Made by a program: the position numbers and the translations under genes | Notes under the pieces: model-generated | What the model saw: the letters and a program-made list of their open reading frames with translations, nothing else | Database searches by the model: none | What the model was told of the DNA's origin: nothing | In this document: piece by piece, positions 1-7,431 of the stretch | Layout: the number at the start of each line of letters is the position of its first letter | Position numbering within the stretch: the first letter of the stretch is position 1 | DNA from: a virus | Length of the DNA: 60,465 bases | Strand: one strand, 5' to 3' | Virus record (IMG/VR): IMGVR_UViG_3300028025_001549 | Location: 1-60,465 of that record

Positions 1-1
1 A

Positions 2-73
2 ACAGAGATTATCGAGTATATGAGAGAGTCAAAAGAGAACTTCTTTCATGTGCTTGAACAAATAGAGGAATAA
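2..73 (+). CDS. 3' end of a truncated upstream gene
   Basis: The window opens inside a reading frame that ends with TAA at 71-73. The 23 visible residues are acidic and helical (ending EQIEE). It ends 3 bases before the next gene. By T4 gene order the gene before this position would be the portal (gp20) or a small prohead core protein (gp67/gp68), but too little is present to choose. Confidence 0.5.
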   Translation, partial: TEIIEYMRESKENFFHVLEQIEE

Positions 74-76
74 CAA

Positions 77-538
77 ATGGCTGTCTTATTTACAACTGTA
101 AAAAATACTAACTTAGAAACTATCATTCACTTTGATACTGTTGCTGCTGAGTCTGGTACAATTACTATCGCTAACTTAACTGCTTCTACTCAGGTTCGTA
201 ATTCTGATACTCCAGCAGTAAATATCGTTAAGTTTTTCTGTACTGGTGCAGTTGGGGCTGGTACTCGTATTACTCGTAGCAGTAAAAATATTATTTCTGT
301 TGCTCCAGAAAATGCTCCAATCCTAGATTTGAATTCAAATGGTTTTGTTGATAACACTAACAACACTGCAGACATTGTAGTTGTTAATGATGCTGCTAAA
401 GCAGTTACTGGTTATATCGTTCTACGTAAAGTTGCTGGTTGGAATACTAAAGTTGAAACTGCTACTTACGGTGCTTACGATGATGAGTCTCGTGTTGGCG
501 CTTCTACCACTATCAGTGGTTCTCCAGATAAGGTCTAA
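77..538 (+). CDS. hypothetical protein upstream of gp21 (probable head protein)
   Basis: A 153-residue protein that I do not recognise. It is rich in Thr, Val, Ala and Asn with alternating beta-type pattern and few Lys, and has no signal peptide or membrane segment. This composition is typical of beta-sandwich virion proteins such as decoration or fibre proteins. It lies 2 bases before the gp21 protease gene, inside the capsid morphogenesis run, so a head-associated role is likely by position. The start ATG at 77 has only a weak purine stretch in front (the end of the upstream gene, GAGGAA). Confidence 0.65.
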   Translation: MAVLFTTVKNTNLETIIHFDTVAAESGTITIANLTASTQVRNSDTPAVNIVKFFCTGAVGAGTRITRSSKNIISVAPENAPILDLNSNGFVDNTNNTADIVVVNDAAKAVTGYIVLRKVAGWNTKVETATYGAYDDESRVGASTTISGSPDKV

Positions 539-540
539 CT

Positions 541-1194
541 ATGAAACTAATTAGAGAAGTCTACGACACTACCAACGTAATCGTTGAAGAGAAACTAGGC
601 AAACCAAAGCAATACTTTATTGAAGGTGTTTTCCTTCAATCAGAAATTACTAACCGCAATGGTCGTATGTACAAAGAAAGTACAATGGATCGTGAAGTTG
701 GTCGTTACATTAAAGAAGCAGTTGAGAACAATCGTGCATACGGTGAACTGGGTCACCCAGAAGGTCCAGGTATTAACCTTGATCGCGTATCACATATGAT
801 TACTTCTCTACGCAAAGAAGGTACGAACTATATTGGTCGTGCCAAGATTTTAGATACTCCAATGGGTCAAATCGCTAAAGGTCTTTTAGAAGGTGGCGCA
901 AACCTTGGTGTGTCTTCAAGAGCAATGGGTTCACTTAAGACTAATAACGAAGGTGTTCAAATTGTTCAGGACGATTTCATGCTGTCTACTGCAGCTGATA
1001 TCGTCGCCGATCCTTCAGCCCCCGATGCTTATGTGCGTGGGATTATGGAAGGTAAGGAATGGACATTTGTTGATGGAAAGTTTGTGGAGCAAAATATTGA
1101 AGAGGTAAAATCTTTCATTAAGAAAACTTCTTCTAGAAATCTAGAGGAAGCAAAGATTCAGGCTTTCCAACACTTTCTGAGTAAAATCAGATAA
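541..1194 (+). CDS. 21: gp21 prohead core protease
   Basis: A 217-residue protein matching the T4 gp21 serine protease family. It degrades the internal scaffold and trims capsid and internal proteins during prohead maturation. Family features visible are the early IEGVFLQSE strand, the GELGHPEGP loop near residues 62-70 that supplies the conserved His, and GVSSRAMGS near residues 123-131 carrying the candidate catalytic Ser. It sits directly before the scaffold (gp22) and capsid (gp23) genes, as in T4. Its cleavage preference in T4, (L/I)xE followed by a small residue, is relevant to the CTS-like peptides found at 43.6-51.4 kb. Confidence 0.92.
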   Translation: MKLIREVYDTTNVIVEEKLGKPKQYFIEGVFLQSEITNRNGRMYKESTMDREVGRYIKEAVENNRAYGELGHPEGPGINLDRVSHMITSLRKEGTNYIGRAKILDTPMGQIAKGLLEGGANLGVSSRAMGSLKTNNEGVQIVQDDFMLSTAADIVADPSAPDAYVRGIMEGKEWTFVDGKFVEQNIEEVKSFIKKTSSRNLEEAKIQAFQHFLSKIR

Positions 1195-1196
1195 AA

Positions 1197-1204
1197 TATA
1201 AATA
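1197..1204 (+). promoter_or_regulatory. late promoter (TATAAATA) before gp22
   Basis: TATAAATA matches the T4 late promoter -10 element exactly. It lies right after the gp21 stop and 33 bases before the gp22 start. A strong ribosome site (TTAGGAGA, 1223-1230) follows. Confidence 0.75.
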
Positions 1205-1236
1205 AATCATAGAACTATCCAGTTAGGAGAACATAG

Positions 1237-2271
1237 ATGTCAATCGAACAAAAAATCGCTGAAATTTTAGCTGAGTCTAAAAAGAAACAATTAGACGAAG
1301 CCAAGTTTGCAGGTGCAGAAGGTGGTAAGGATTCTGGTAAAGACGGTGCGCAAGCTGGCGACCAAGCCGTAATTCGCACAGGTAACCCAGTTCCAAATGG
1401 TGGTGAAACACCTAATCCCGATAATGCACGCAACAACGTGGACAATGAAAAAGAAGCTGAGGGTGGTACTTCTAAAAAGTCTAACCCAGCTAATAGCAGC
1501 GCAAATCCTGGCGACCAAGCTGTTGTCCGCAATGGTACTGCTGTTAAAGGTATGAAAGAAGATCTAGACGCTATGTTTGGCGCTGATGATCTGTCTGAAG
1601 AATTCAAGACTAAAGCTGCTACGATTTTCGAAGCTGCTGTTATGTCCCGTGTAACTGCTGAAGTTACTCGTTTAGAAGAAGAGTTCGAAGCAAAAGTAGC
1701 TACTACTGTTGCTGAAGAAATTGAGGGTATTGTTGAACAAGTTGATGGATACCTCGGCTATATTGCTGAGCAGTGGATGACACAGAATGAAATCGCCCTT
1801 GAGCGTGGTATTAAGTCTGATATACTAGAAAGTTTCGTTGATGGTCTGAAAGGACTATTCGAAGAACACTATATTGATGTTCCAGAAGAAAAGTATGACC
1901 TACTTGGTGAGATGGAAGAAACAATTAGTGAACTTAAATCTAAGATTGACGAGCAAGTTTCTGCTAATGTTGAGTTAACTAAAACAGTTAGCGAAGCAAA
2001 GCGTAATGAAATCGTTAAGACAGTTAGCGAAGGTTTAACTGATACAGAAGCTGAGAAGTTTGCTGGTCTAGTTGCTGAAGTAACTTTCGATGATGCTGAA
2101 ACTTATGAATCTAAAGTCAAGACTTTACGTGAATCTTATTTCACTACTAAAACTACATCAGGTGTAACATCTGTTGTAACTGATACTCCAGTTGAAGTAA
2201 TTACTGAAGCTGGCTCAAAGAAAGTAGATCCTAAAATGTCTGCTTACTTATCAGCTCTCAACAATAAATAA
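1237..2271 (+). CDS. 22: gp22 prohead core scaffold protein
   Basis: A 344-residue, very acidic protein (Glu/Asp/Lys rich), mostly alpha helical after a Gly/Asn/Pro-rich low-complexity stretch at about residues 25-100. It has the length, position and coiled-coil character of T4-type gp22, the main internal scaffold around which gp23 assembles. Several LxE or IxE sites, for example near LGEME, could be cut by gp21. It lies between gp21 and gp23 and has its own late promoter. Identification rests mainly on synteny and composition. Confidence 0.85.
   Translation: MSIEQKIAEILAESKKKQLDEAKFAGAEGGKDSGKDGAQAGDQAVIRTGNPVPNGGETPNPDNARNNVDNEKEAEGGTSKKSNPANSSANPGDQAVVRNGTAVKGMKEDLDAMFGADDLSEEFKTKAATIFEAAVMSRVTAEVTRLEEEFEAKVATTVAEEIEGIVEQVDGYLGYIAEQWMTQNEIALERGIKSDILESFVDGLKGLFEEHYIDVPEEKYDLLGEMEETISELKSKIDEQVSANVELTKTVSEAKRNEIVKTVSEGLTDTEAEKFAGLVAEVTFDDAETYESKVKTLRESYFTTKTTSGVTSVVTDTPVEVITEAGSKKVDPKMSAYLSALNNK
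2264..2270 (+). promoter_or_regulatory. late promoter (ATAAATA) before gp23
   Basis: ATAAATA overlaps the end of the gp22 gene, 25 bases before the gp23 start. The ribosome site AAAGGAAA follows at 2281-2288. The same heptamer precedes gp22, the gene at 44559 and the gene at 51450. Confidence 0.65.
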
Positions 2272-2295
2272 ATTTTAATTTAAAGGAAATCCAAA

Positions 2296-3585
2296 ATGGA
2301 TCGCAAACAATTAATGGAAAAATGGGCACCCGTGTTGAATCACGAAGGCTCTGCTCCAATCGAATCCGCTTACAAGCGTGAAGTAACTGCTGTTCTTCTA
2401 GAGAACCAAGAACGCGAAATGGGCAAGCAACAAGAAGCCCTATTCGAAACTGCTCCAACTAACTCTGTTGGTTCATACGGTGACACTGGCGGTATCGCTA
2501 AGTTTGACCCAGTATTGATCAGCTTGGTTCGTCGTGCAATGCCACAACTTATCGCTTATGATATCGCTGGTGTACAACCAATGACTCAGCCAACTGGTTT
2601 AATCTTCGCGATGAAATCACGTTACAGCACTCAAGGTGGTACTGAAGCGTTGTTCAACGAAGCTGATACAGACTTCTCTGGTACTGGTACTCACTCTGCT
2701 GCAGCTAACACTGACCCATTCACTTCTTACACTACTGGTACTGGCTTGGCTACTTCTGCAGCTGAGCGTCTAGGTCAAGGTGGTACTGGTGATGGTTCTT
2801 TCGGTCAAATGGCTTTCTCAATCGAAAAGACTTCTGTAACTGCTAAGACTCGTGCTTTGAAAGCTGAATACTCAGTTGAACTAGCACAAGACTTGAAGGC
2901 TGTTCATGGTCTTGACGCTGAAGGTGAACTAAGCAACATCTTGTCTACTGAGATTCTTGCTGAGATCAACCGTGAAGTTGTTCGTACTGTTTATACTACT
3001 GCAAAGCCAGGTGCCCAAGTTGGTACTGCTACTGCTGGTACTTTTGACCTTGACGTTGACTCTAATGGTCGTTGGTCTGTTGAAAAATTCAAAGGTCTAA
3101 TGTTCCAAATCGAACGTGAAGCCAATGCTATCGGTCAACAAACTCGTCGTGGTCGTGGTAACTTTATCATCACTTCAGCTGACGTTGCTTCTGCTCTAGC
3201 AATGGCTGGTGTTCTTGATTACTCTTCTGGTCTAACTGGTAAGAATAACTTGAACGTAGATGATACTTCTACTACTTTCGCTGGTGTTCTAAATGGCAAG
3301 TACAAAGTTTATGTTGACCCATACACTGCTAACGTACAAGCTCAACAGTTCTTCGTTGTTGGCTACAAAGGTCAATCAGCGTTTGATGCTGGTTTGTTCT
3401 ACTGCCCATACGTACCTCTCCAAATGGTTCGTGCTGTTGATCCTAACAGCTTCCAACCAAAGATTGGTTTCAAGACTCGTTATGGCATGGTTGCTAACCC
3501 ATTCGTTTCATTGGATGGTACTGGCGGTCTAACTGCTAACGAGAACTACTACTACCGTCGTGTTAAGGTTACTAACCTAATGTAA
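2296..3585 (+). CDS. 23: gp23 major capsid protein precursor
   Basis: A 429-residue protein with the T4-type major capsid signature: GSYGDTGGIAKFDPVLISLV near residues 56-75, QPMTQPTGLIFAMKSRY, the ETSVTAKTRALKAEYS-type region, and VRAVDPNSFQPKIGFKTRYG near the C-terminus. It forms the hexamers of the icosahedral head. In T4 about 65 N-terminal residues are removed by gp21; here LFE followed by T at about residue 51 is a plausible cut site. Codon use is highly biased (GGT, ACT, GCT), as expected for the most expressed late gene. A terminator follows. Confidence 0.97.
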   Translation: MDRKQLMEKWAPVLNHEGSAPIESAYKREVTAVLLENQEREMGKQQEALFETAPTNSVGSYGDTGGIAKFDPVLISLVRRAMPQLIAYDIAGVQPMTQPTGLIFAMKSRYSTQGGTEALFNEADTDFSGTGTHSAAANTDPFTSYTTGTGLATSAAERLGQGGTGDGSFGQMAFSIEKTSVTAKTRALKAEYSVELAQDLKAVHGLDAEGELSNILSTEILAEINREVVRTVYTTAKPGAQVGTATAGTFDLDVDSNGRWSVEKFKGLMFQIEREANAIGQQTRRGRGNFIITSADVASALAMAGVLDYSSGLTGKNNLNVDDTSTTFAGVLNGKYKVYVDPYTANVQAQQFFVVGYKGQSAFDAGLFYCPYVPLQMVRAVDPNSFQPKIGFKTRYGMVANPFVSLDGTGGLTANENYYYRRVKVTNLM

Positions 3586-3634
3586 TCGGACAGGGCTTCG
3601 TAATGATTATGAAGCCTACGTAGATAGGTATTTT

Positions 3635-3665
3635 AAAGGGGGACTTTCGGGTCTCCCTTTTTTTT
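3635..3665 (+). terminator. rho-independent terminator after gp23
   Basis: A 10-base-pair stem (AAAGGGGGAC / GTCTCCCTTT, one G-T pair) with loop TTTCGG and an eight-T run. It ends the capsid transcript. The same loop and upper stem recur at 22421-22442, also with a late promoter at its 3' side. Confidence 0.85.
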
Positions 3666-3669
3666 CTTC

Positions 3670-3676
3670 CTAAATA
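3670..3676 (+). promoter_or_regulatory. late promoter (CTAAATA) after the gp23 terminator
   Basis: CTAAATA, the late-promoter form described for T4-like cyanophages, begins 4 bases after the T-run and ends 5 bases before the next ATG (3682). The resulting transcript would have almost no leader. Confidence 0.6.
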
Positions 3677-3681
3677 ATAAT

Positions 3682-4200
3682 ATGACAATATCTATTCCAG
3701 CTGGACTTAATCCTCTATCGCCAAATGGCTTTAACTTTAGTATATCTAAGGTTCCAGGAGTTACATTCTTTTGCCAACAAGCAAATATTCCTGGCATTAT
3801 GTTAGGCGATCCTACTTTCTCCACACCATTCTCAACTCAGCCGTTACCTGGAGATACGCTTTCGTATGATCCACTAACGATTCAGTTTTTGATTGATGAG
3901 GAAATGTTAAACTATAACGTAATCTATAATTGGATTGTTGCTTTGGGTTTCCCTGAATCATATGGGCAATACACAACTTTACTTTCCAATGATCAAACTG
4001 CATACGGTGAACTTGCAAAGAACTATTCTGATGCTACTTTGCAAATATTAGATTCTAACAACAACCCTGTTAGAAGTGTTACCTTTCAAGATGTATTTCC
4101 TACTTCTTTAGAAACTCTTACCTTTGCTTCAACTAATGATGGTGTTAACTATCTTATCGGTAGTGCAACATTTAAATTCGGACTCTATAGATTTGCATAA
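3682..4200 (+). CDS. T4 gp19-like tail tube family protein
   Basis: A 172-residue protein resembling the T4 gp19 tail tube family (also the fold of the gp54 tube initiator). Visible traits are the N-terminal GLNPLSPNGFNFSI, FFCQQANIPGI, STPFSTQPLPGDTLSYDPLT, FLIDEEM and WIVALGFPES. These proteins form the hexameric inner tube of the contractile tail. In T4 order gp19 lies between gp18 and gp20, upstream of this window, so this copy behind gp23 may be a second paralogue such as a tube initiator or terminator. Gene gp3 occupies this place in some relatives, so the exact role is uncertain. Confidence 0.7.
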   Translation: MTISIPAGLNPLSPNGFNFSISKVPGVTFFCQQANIPGIMLGDPTFSTPFSTQPLPGDTLSYDPLTIQFLIDEEMLNYNVIYNWIVALGFPESYGQYTTLLSNDQTAYGELAKNYSDATLQILDSNNNPVRSVTFQDVFPTSLETLTFASTNDGVNYLIGSATFKFGLYRFA

Positions 4201-4205
4201 TTAAT

Positions 4206-4234
4206 TTGACTTTTTTGCAGATTTATAGTATAAT
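4206..4234 (+). promoter_or_regulatory. sigma70-type promoter for uvsY-uvsW
   Basis: TTGACT (4206-4211), 17-base spacer, TATAAT (4229-4234). The UvsY start codon follows at 4252 with TTGAGGTT as a weak ribosome site. This separates the early recombination genes from the late capsid block. Confidence 0.8.
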
Positions 4235-4251
4235 GTTATTTTGAGGTTATT

Positions 4252-4689
4252 ATGAATATAGAACAATTGCAGGAACAGTGGGACATTGATTGCCAAATAG
4301 ATGATAACTATCTTGGTGAAACCACTACAGCTACCCCCAAACTTCACGCTAAGTATTTAAAACTACTTGTCAATATCAAACTCAAACACACTAAGTTGGG
4401 TTCTGATTATAACATCCTCCGTAAAAATAAATTCCGTTTGTATCGTGGTGAACTATCGCGCGATGAATTAGTTGCGCTCGATTGGCCACAATGGCAAGGT
4501 GTCAAGCCACTCAAGAATGAGATGGATGAATTCCTACAAGGTGATACTGAACTAAACGTAATGCGTGTTAAAATTGATTATCTTGAAACAATGATATATT
4601 TCCTTGAGTCAGTTCTTGGCCAAATTAAAGCAAGAGACTGGCAAATTAAATCACATATAGAATGGAAGAAATTCCTAGCTGGAATGTAA
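4252..4689 (+). CDS. uvsY: UvsY recombination mediator
   Basis: A 145-residue, charged, helical protein matching T4 UvsY in length (137 aa) and in the LH.KYLKLL..IKLKH..L..DY..L pattern at residues 31-60, followed by YRGELS and LEWPQW-type residues. UvsY loads UvsX recombinase on gp32-coated single-stranded DNA. It is followed by UvsW with a TAATG overlap, a pairing also seen in T4 and cyanophages. Confidence 0.9.
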   Translation: MNIEQLQEQWDIDCQIDDNYLGETTTATPKLHAKYLKLLVNIKLKHTKLGSDYNILRKNKFRLYRGELSRDELVALDWPQWQGVKPLKNEMDEFLQGDTELNVMRVKIDYLETMIYFLESVLGQIKARDWQIKSHIEWKKFLAGM

Positions 4690-6164
4690 TGATATTAAAG
4701 ATTGAGAAACTTGATGAAGTTTATGTTCGCATATTTTCTGACTCTAGTATTGAGCAAGAATTAGTAGACTTCTTCACATACGAATATCCAGGTGCTCGGT
4801 TTACACCACAGTTCAGAGCAAGACTGTGGGATGGCAAAGTTCGCTTATATGATGGTATTCGTAAAACTCTTTACCTTGGGCTTGTTCCTTATGTTGAACA
4901 GTTTGCCGTAAGTAATGGTTATGCAGTTGAGTATGTTAATACCGTGTCAGTGGTTAATGATATCAAGACAACTGATGTAGAAGGTTTTGTTACTGCGTTA
5001 GAGTTACCAGAAAAAATTGAGATTCGTGATTACCAAATAGAAGCAATGACAACTGCTCTTGCTAAAGAACGCACACTGTTACTTTCTCCAACTGCTTCTG
5101 GTAAATCGTTTATCATCTATTCAATTATGCGCTGGCATTTAAATGCTGGACGTAAGTGCATTATTATTGTTCCAACAACCTCATTGGTTGAGCAGTTGTT
5201 TACTGACTTTGAAGATTACTCAACAGTGAACCAATGGCCAGTTCAAGAGCATGTTCAAAAACTATACAGCGGTTTTACTAAAGATATAACCAAGGATGTT
5301 TTAATTACAACTTGGCAGTCGGTTTATCTACAACCAAAATCTTGGTTCTCTCAGTTCAATGTTATCTTTGGTGATGAAGCCCACCAATTTAAAGCGAAGT
5401 CCCTTACCACAGTTATGGAAAAGATGGACAAGATTCGCTACCGTATTGGCACAACAGGTACGTTAGATAATAAGAAGATTCATAAATTAGTTCTTGAAGG
5501 TATGTTTGGTCCAGTGCATAGAGTTACCACTACTAAGAAACTAATGGATAGTGGGAAACTTGCTGAACTAAATATCATGTGTGTACTACTTAAATATAAC
5601 GAAGAGATTCGTAAAGAACGCAAAAACAAAACGTACCAAGAAGAAATGGACTGGCTTATATCTTGTGAACCAAGAAATAAGTTTATCCGAAACTTGGCAG
5701 TAAATTCTAAAGGTAATACGCTAGTTCTTTTTCAATACGTTGAAAAGCACGGTAAAGTTCTTTACGACCTTATTAAAAATAAAGTACATGACAAAAGAAA
5801 AATATTTTTTGTCTACGGTGGCACTGAAACCACAGATAGAGAAGCAATCCGTCATATCACAGAGGGGGAAAGTGACGCCATTATCATTGCTTCTTTTGGC
5901 ACTTTTAGTACTGGAATTAATATCCCATCATTGGAGAATGTAATTTTTGCATCACCTTCAAAAAGTAAGATTCGTAACCTACAATCAATTGGTCGTGGTC
6001 TAAGATTGAAAGATGGCAAAACAACTTGCAACTTATTTGATCTTGCTGATGACTTACATTGGAAGTCTTGGAAGAATCATACGCTTAATCATGCAGCAGA
6101 GCGTTATAAAACTTACGCTGAAGAAGAGTTTAAAATCAAACTTGTTGAGGTTGATTTATGCTAA
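4689..6164 (+). CDS. uvsW: UvsW superfamily 2 DNA/RNA helicase
   Basis: A 491-residue helicase taking ATG 4689, which overlaps the UvsY stop (TAATG); an in-frame ATG at 4662 would overlap UvsY by 28 bases and is less likely. The N-terminal third (ARFTPQFRARLWDGKVRLYD) is the UvsW DNA-binding domain. Walker A is SPTASGKSF, motif II is DEAH, motif III TTGT, and motif VI QSIGRGLR. UvsW remodels R-loops and replication forks and switches T4 from origin to recombination-dependent replication. Confidence 0.93.
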   Translation: MILKIEKLDEVYVRIFSDSSIEQELVDFFTYEYPGARFTPQFRARLWDGKVRLYDGIRKTLYLGLVPYVEQFAVSNGYAVEYVNTVSVVNDIKTTDVEGFVTALELPEKIEIRDYQIEAMTTALAKERTLLLSPTASGKSFIIYSIMRWHLNAGRKCIIIVPTTSLVEQLFTDFEDYSTVNQWPVQEHVQKLYSGFTKDITKDVLITTWQSVYLQPKSWFSQFNVIFGDEAHQFKAKSLTTVMEKMDKIRYRIGTTGTLDNKKIHKLVLEGMFGPVHRVTTTKKLMDSGKLAELNIMCVLLKYNEEIRKERKNKTYQEEMDWLISCEPRNKFIRNLAVNSKGNTLVLFQYVEKHGKVLYDLIKNKVHDKRKIFFVYGGTETTDREAIRHITEGESDAIIIASFGTFSTGINIPSLENVIFASPSKSKIRNLQSIGRGLRLKDGKTTCNLFDLADDLHWKSWKNHTLNHAAERYKTYAEEEFKIKLVEVDLC

Positions 6165-6628
6165 TTAATAACGAATCGTATATAGTGTTGAAACTAAGCA
6201 CTGGTGAACAACTTATGGGAATTCTTGAACAAGAAGATGCAACCCATATCCAAATATTAGATCCTATGATTATCAGAACTATACCTGTTGTAAGTGAAGG
6301 TAGAGAGCACGTTACTGCTCATCCTTATTGCCAATTTACAGGCGACAATGTTTTTGATATCGAGAAACGAAACGTAATCTTTATTAAACCATTGTTGGCT
6401 ACAATGATTCCCCACTATCTTAGAATTGTAAAAGAACATGAAAATAGTCCTGCCTTGCGAACACAGAAACGTGCTGAGGATTTAGACTGGGGAGATGGGG
6501 GAGATATCTCAAGAGAAGAAGCGATTCGTAGAATACAAATGCTTGAGAATATTACTGGGATCTCCGTGGCGGAGCAAGAGGAAGAACCAGAAGGTTGGTT
6601 CATTGAAGGAAACGATACTAAGCACTAA
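6158..6628 (+). CDS. hypothetical protein with Sm-like N-terminal half
   Basis: A 156-residue protein. The first ~45 residues (YIVLKLSTGEQLMGILEQED then IQILDPMII) fit the beta-strand pattern of a short Sm/LSm-like barrel, with the GEQLMG loop typical of such folds. The C-terminal part is acidic and helical and ends in PEGWFIEGN. It overlaps the UvsW stop by 7 bases, so it is co-transcribed and lies just before late sigma factor gp55. The protein at 22659 has a similar opening (VFKLLNGEEIIAK). Function unknown; the Sm-like assignment is inference from pattern. Confidence 0.6.
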   Translation: MLINNESYIVLKLSTGEQLMGILEQEDATHIQILDPMIIRTIPVVSEGREHVTAHPYCQFTGDNVFDIEKRNVIFIKPLLATMIPHYLRIVKEHENSPALRTQKRAEDLDWGDGGDISREEAIRRIQMLENITGISVAEQEEEPEGWFIEGNDTKH

Positions 6629-6675
6629 TCACTTATATCAAACCCGACATGGTTTATTATACCCATGTATGAGTA

Positions 6676-6728
6676 GAAAGGCAAATTTAAATAACTGCAA
6701 GATGCAAGTTAAATGAAGTTTGCCTTTC
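6676..6728 (+). other. long imperfect hairpin before gp55
   Basis: GAAAGGCAAA (6676-6685) pairs with TTTGCCTTTC (6719-6728), and TTTAA (6686-6690) with TTAAA (6709-6713). A 5-base bulge separates the two stems. The right arm contains the -35 element of the gp55 promoter, so structure and promoter overlap. No T-run follows. Confidence 0.5.
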
Positions 6729-6748
6729 ATCATTATATAAGGTATACT
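6720..6748 (+). promoter_or_regulatory. sigma70-type promoter for gp55
   Basis: TTGCCT (6720-6725), 17-base spacer, TATACT (6743-6748). The gp55 start is 39 bases downstream with AAGGAAG as ribosome site. The 17-base spacing equals that of the other early promoters here. Confidence 0.6.
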
Positions 6749-6786
6749 ATGGATATGTTGATAAATTTAAGGAAGCAATAAATGCT

Positions 6787-7431
6787 ATGGCTCATTACGT
6801 AAACAATAAAGACTTTCTCGCAGCAATCGTTGAGATGAAAGAAAAAGTTAAACATGCTGAAGAGAATGGTTTACCAAAGCCAATCATTAGTAACTATATC
6901 GGCGAGTGCATCTTAAAGATCGCAACTCACTTATCATATAAGCCGAATTTTATTAACTACTCGTATCGTGATGATATGATTCTTGATGGGATTGAAAACT
7001 GTATTCAGTATATAGATAACTTTGATCCTGCTAAATCAAGCAATCCTTTTGCTTACTTTACACAAATTATTTACTACGCATTTTTAAGACGCATAGCCAA
7101 AGAAAAGAAACAATCATATATTAAAGGTAAGTTGATTCAGAACATGCCATTTGAAATGTTTGAACTTCAAGAACATGATGAGACTGGCGAATTCCATAAT
7201 GCTTATCTTGAATTTATGCAAAACAACAGCACGTTCGATGATTTCATAGGCAGGAAAAAAGAAAAAGCTGCCAAGAAGAAAATGGAAAATACATTGAACG
7301 CATTTATAGATGATGAGGTGATAGATGACACGATCGATATCGGATTGGATAGCGGAATTGAGCAAGGGAGTGCGAGTGAGTCATCGGAACTACCCACCGA
7401 TCCGCAGATCGAAGAAACGAAAGAACATTAG
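6787..7431 (+). CDS. 55: gp55 late-gene sigma factor
   Basis: A 214-residue protein matching T4 gp55, the small sigma-like factor that directs host RNA polymerase to late promoters together with gp33 and the gp45 clamp. The family region YRDDMILDGIENC followed by NPFAYFTQIIYYAFLRRI (about residues 58-102) corresponds to sigma region 2 (core binding and -10 melting). The C-terminal ~45 residues are acidic. Presence of this gene agrees with the CTAAATA/ATAAATA late promoters. The last 56 bases are overlapped by the next gene. Confidence 0.92.
   Translation: MAHYVNNKDFLAAIVEMKEKVKHAEENGLPKPIISNYIGECILKIATHLSYKPNFINYSYRDDMILDGIENCIQYIDNFDPAKSSNPFAYFTQIIYYAFLRRIAKEKKQSYIKGKLIQNMPFEMFELQEHDETGEFHNAYLEFMQNNSTFDDFIGRKKEKAAKKKMENTLNAFIDDEVIDDTIDIGLDSGIEQGSASESSELPTDPQIEETKEH

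Noticed and set aside
4662-4689. Earlier ATG (4662) as the start of UvsW
   Set aside because: It would overlap UvsY by 28 bases. ATG 4689 gives the usual TAATG coupling and the expected start of the protein.
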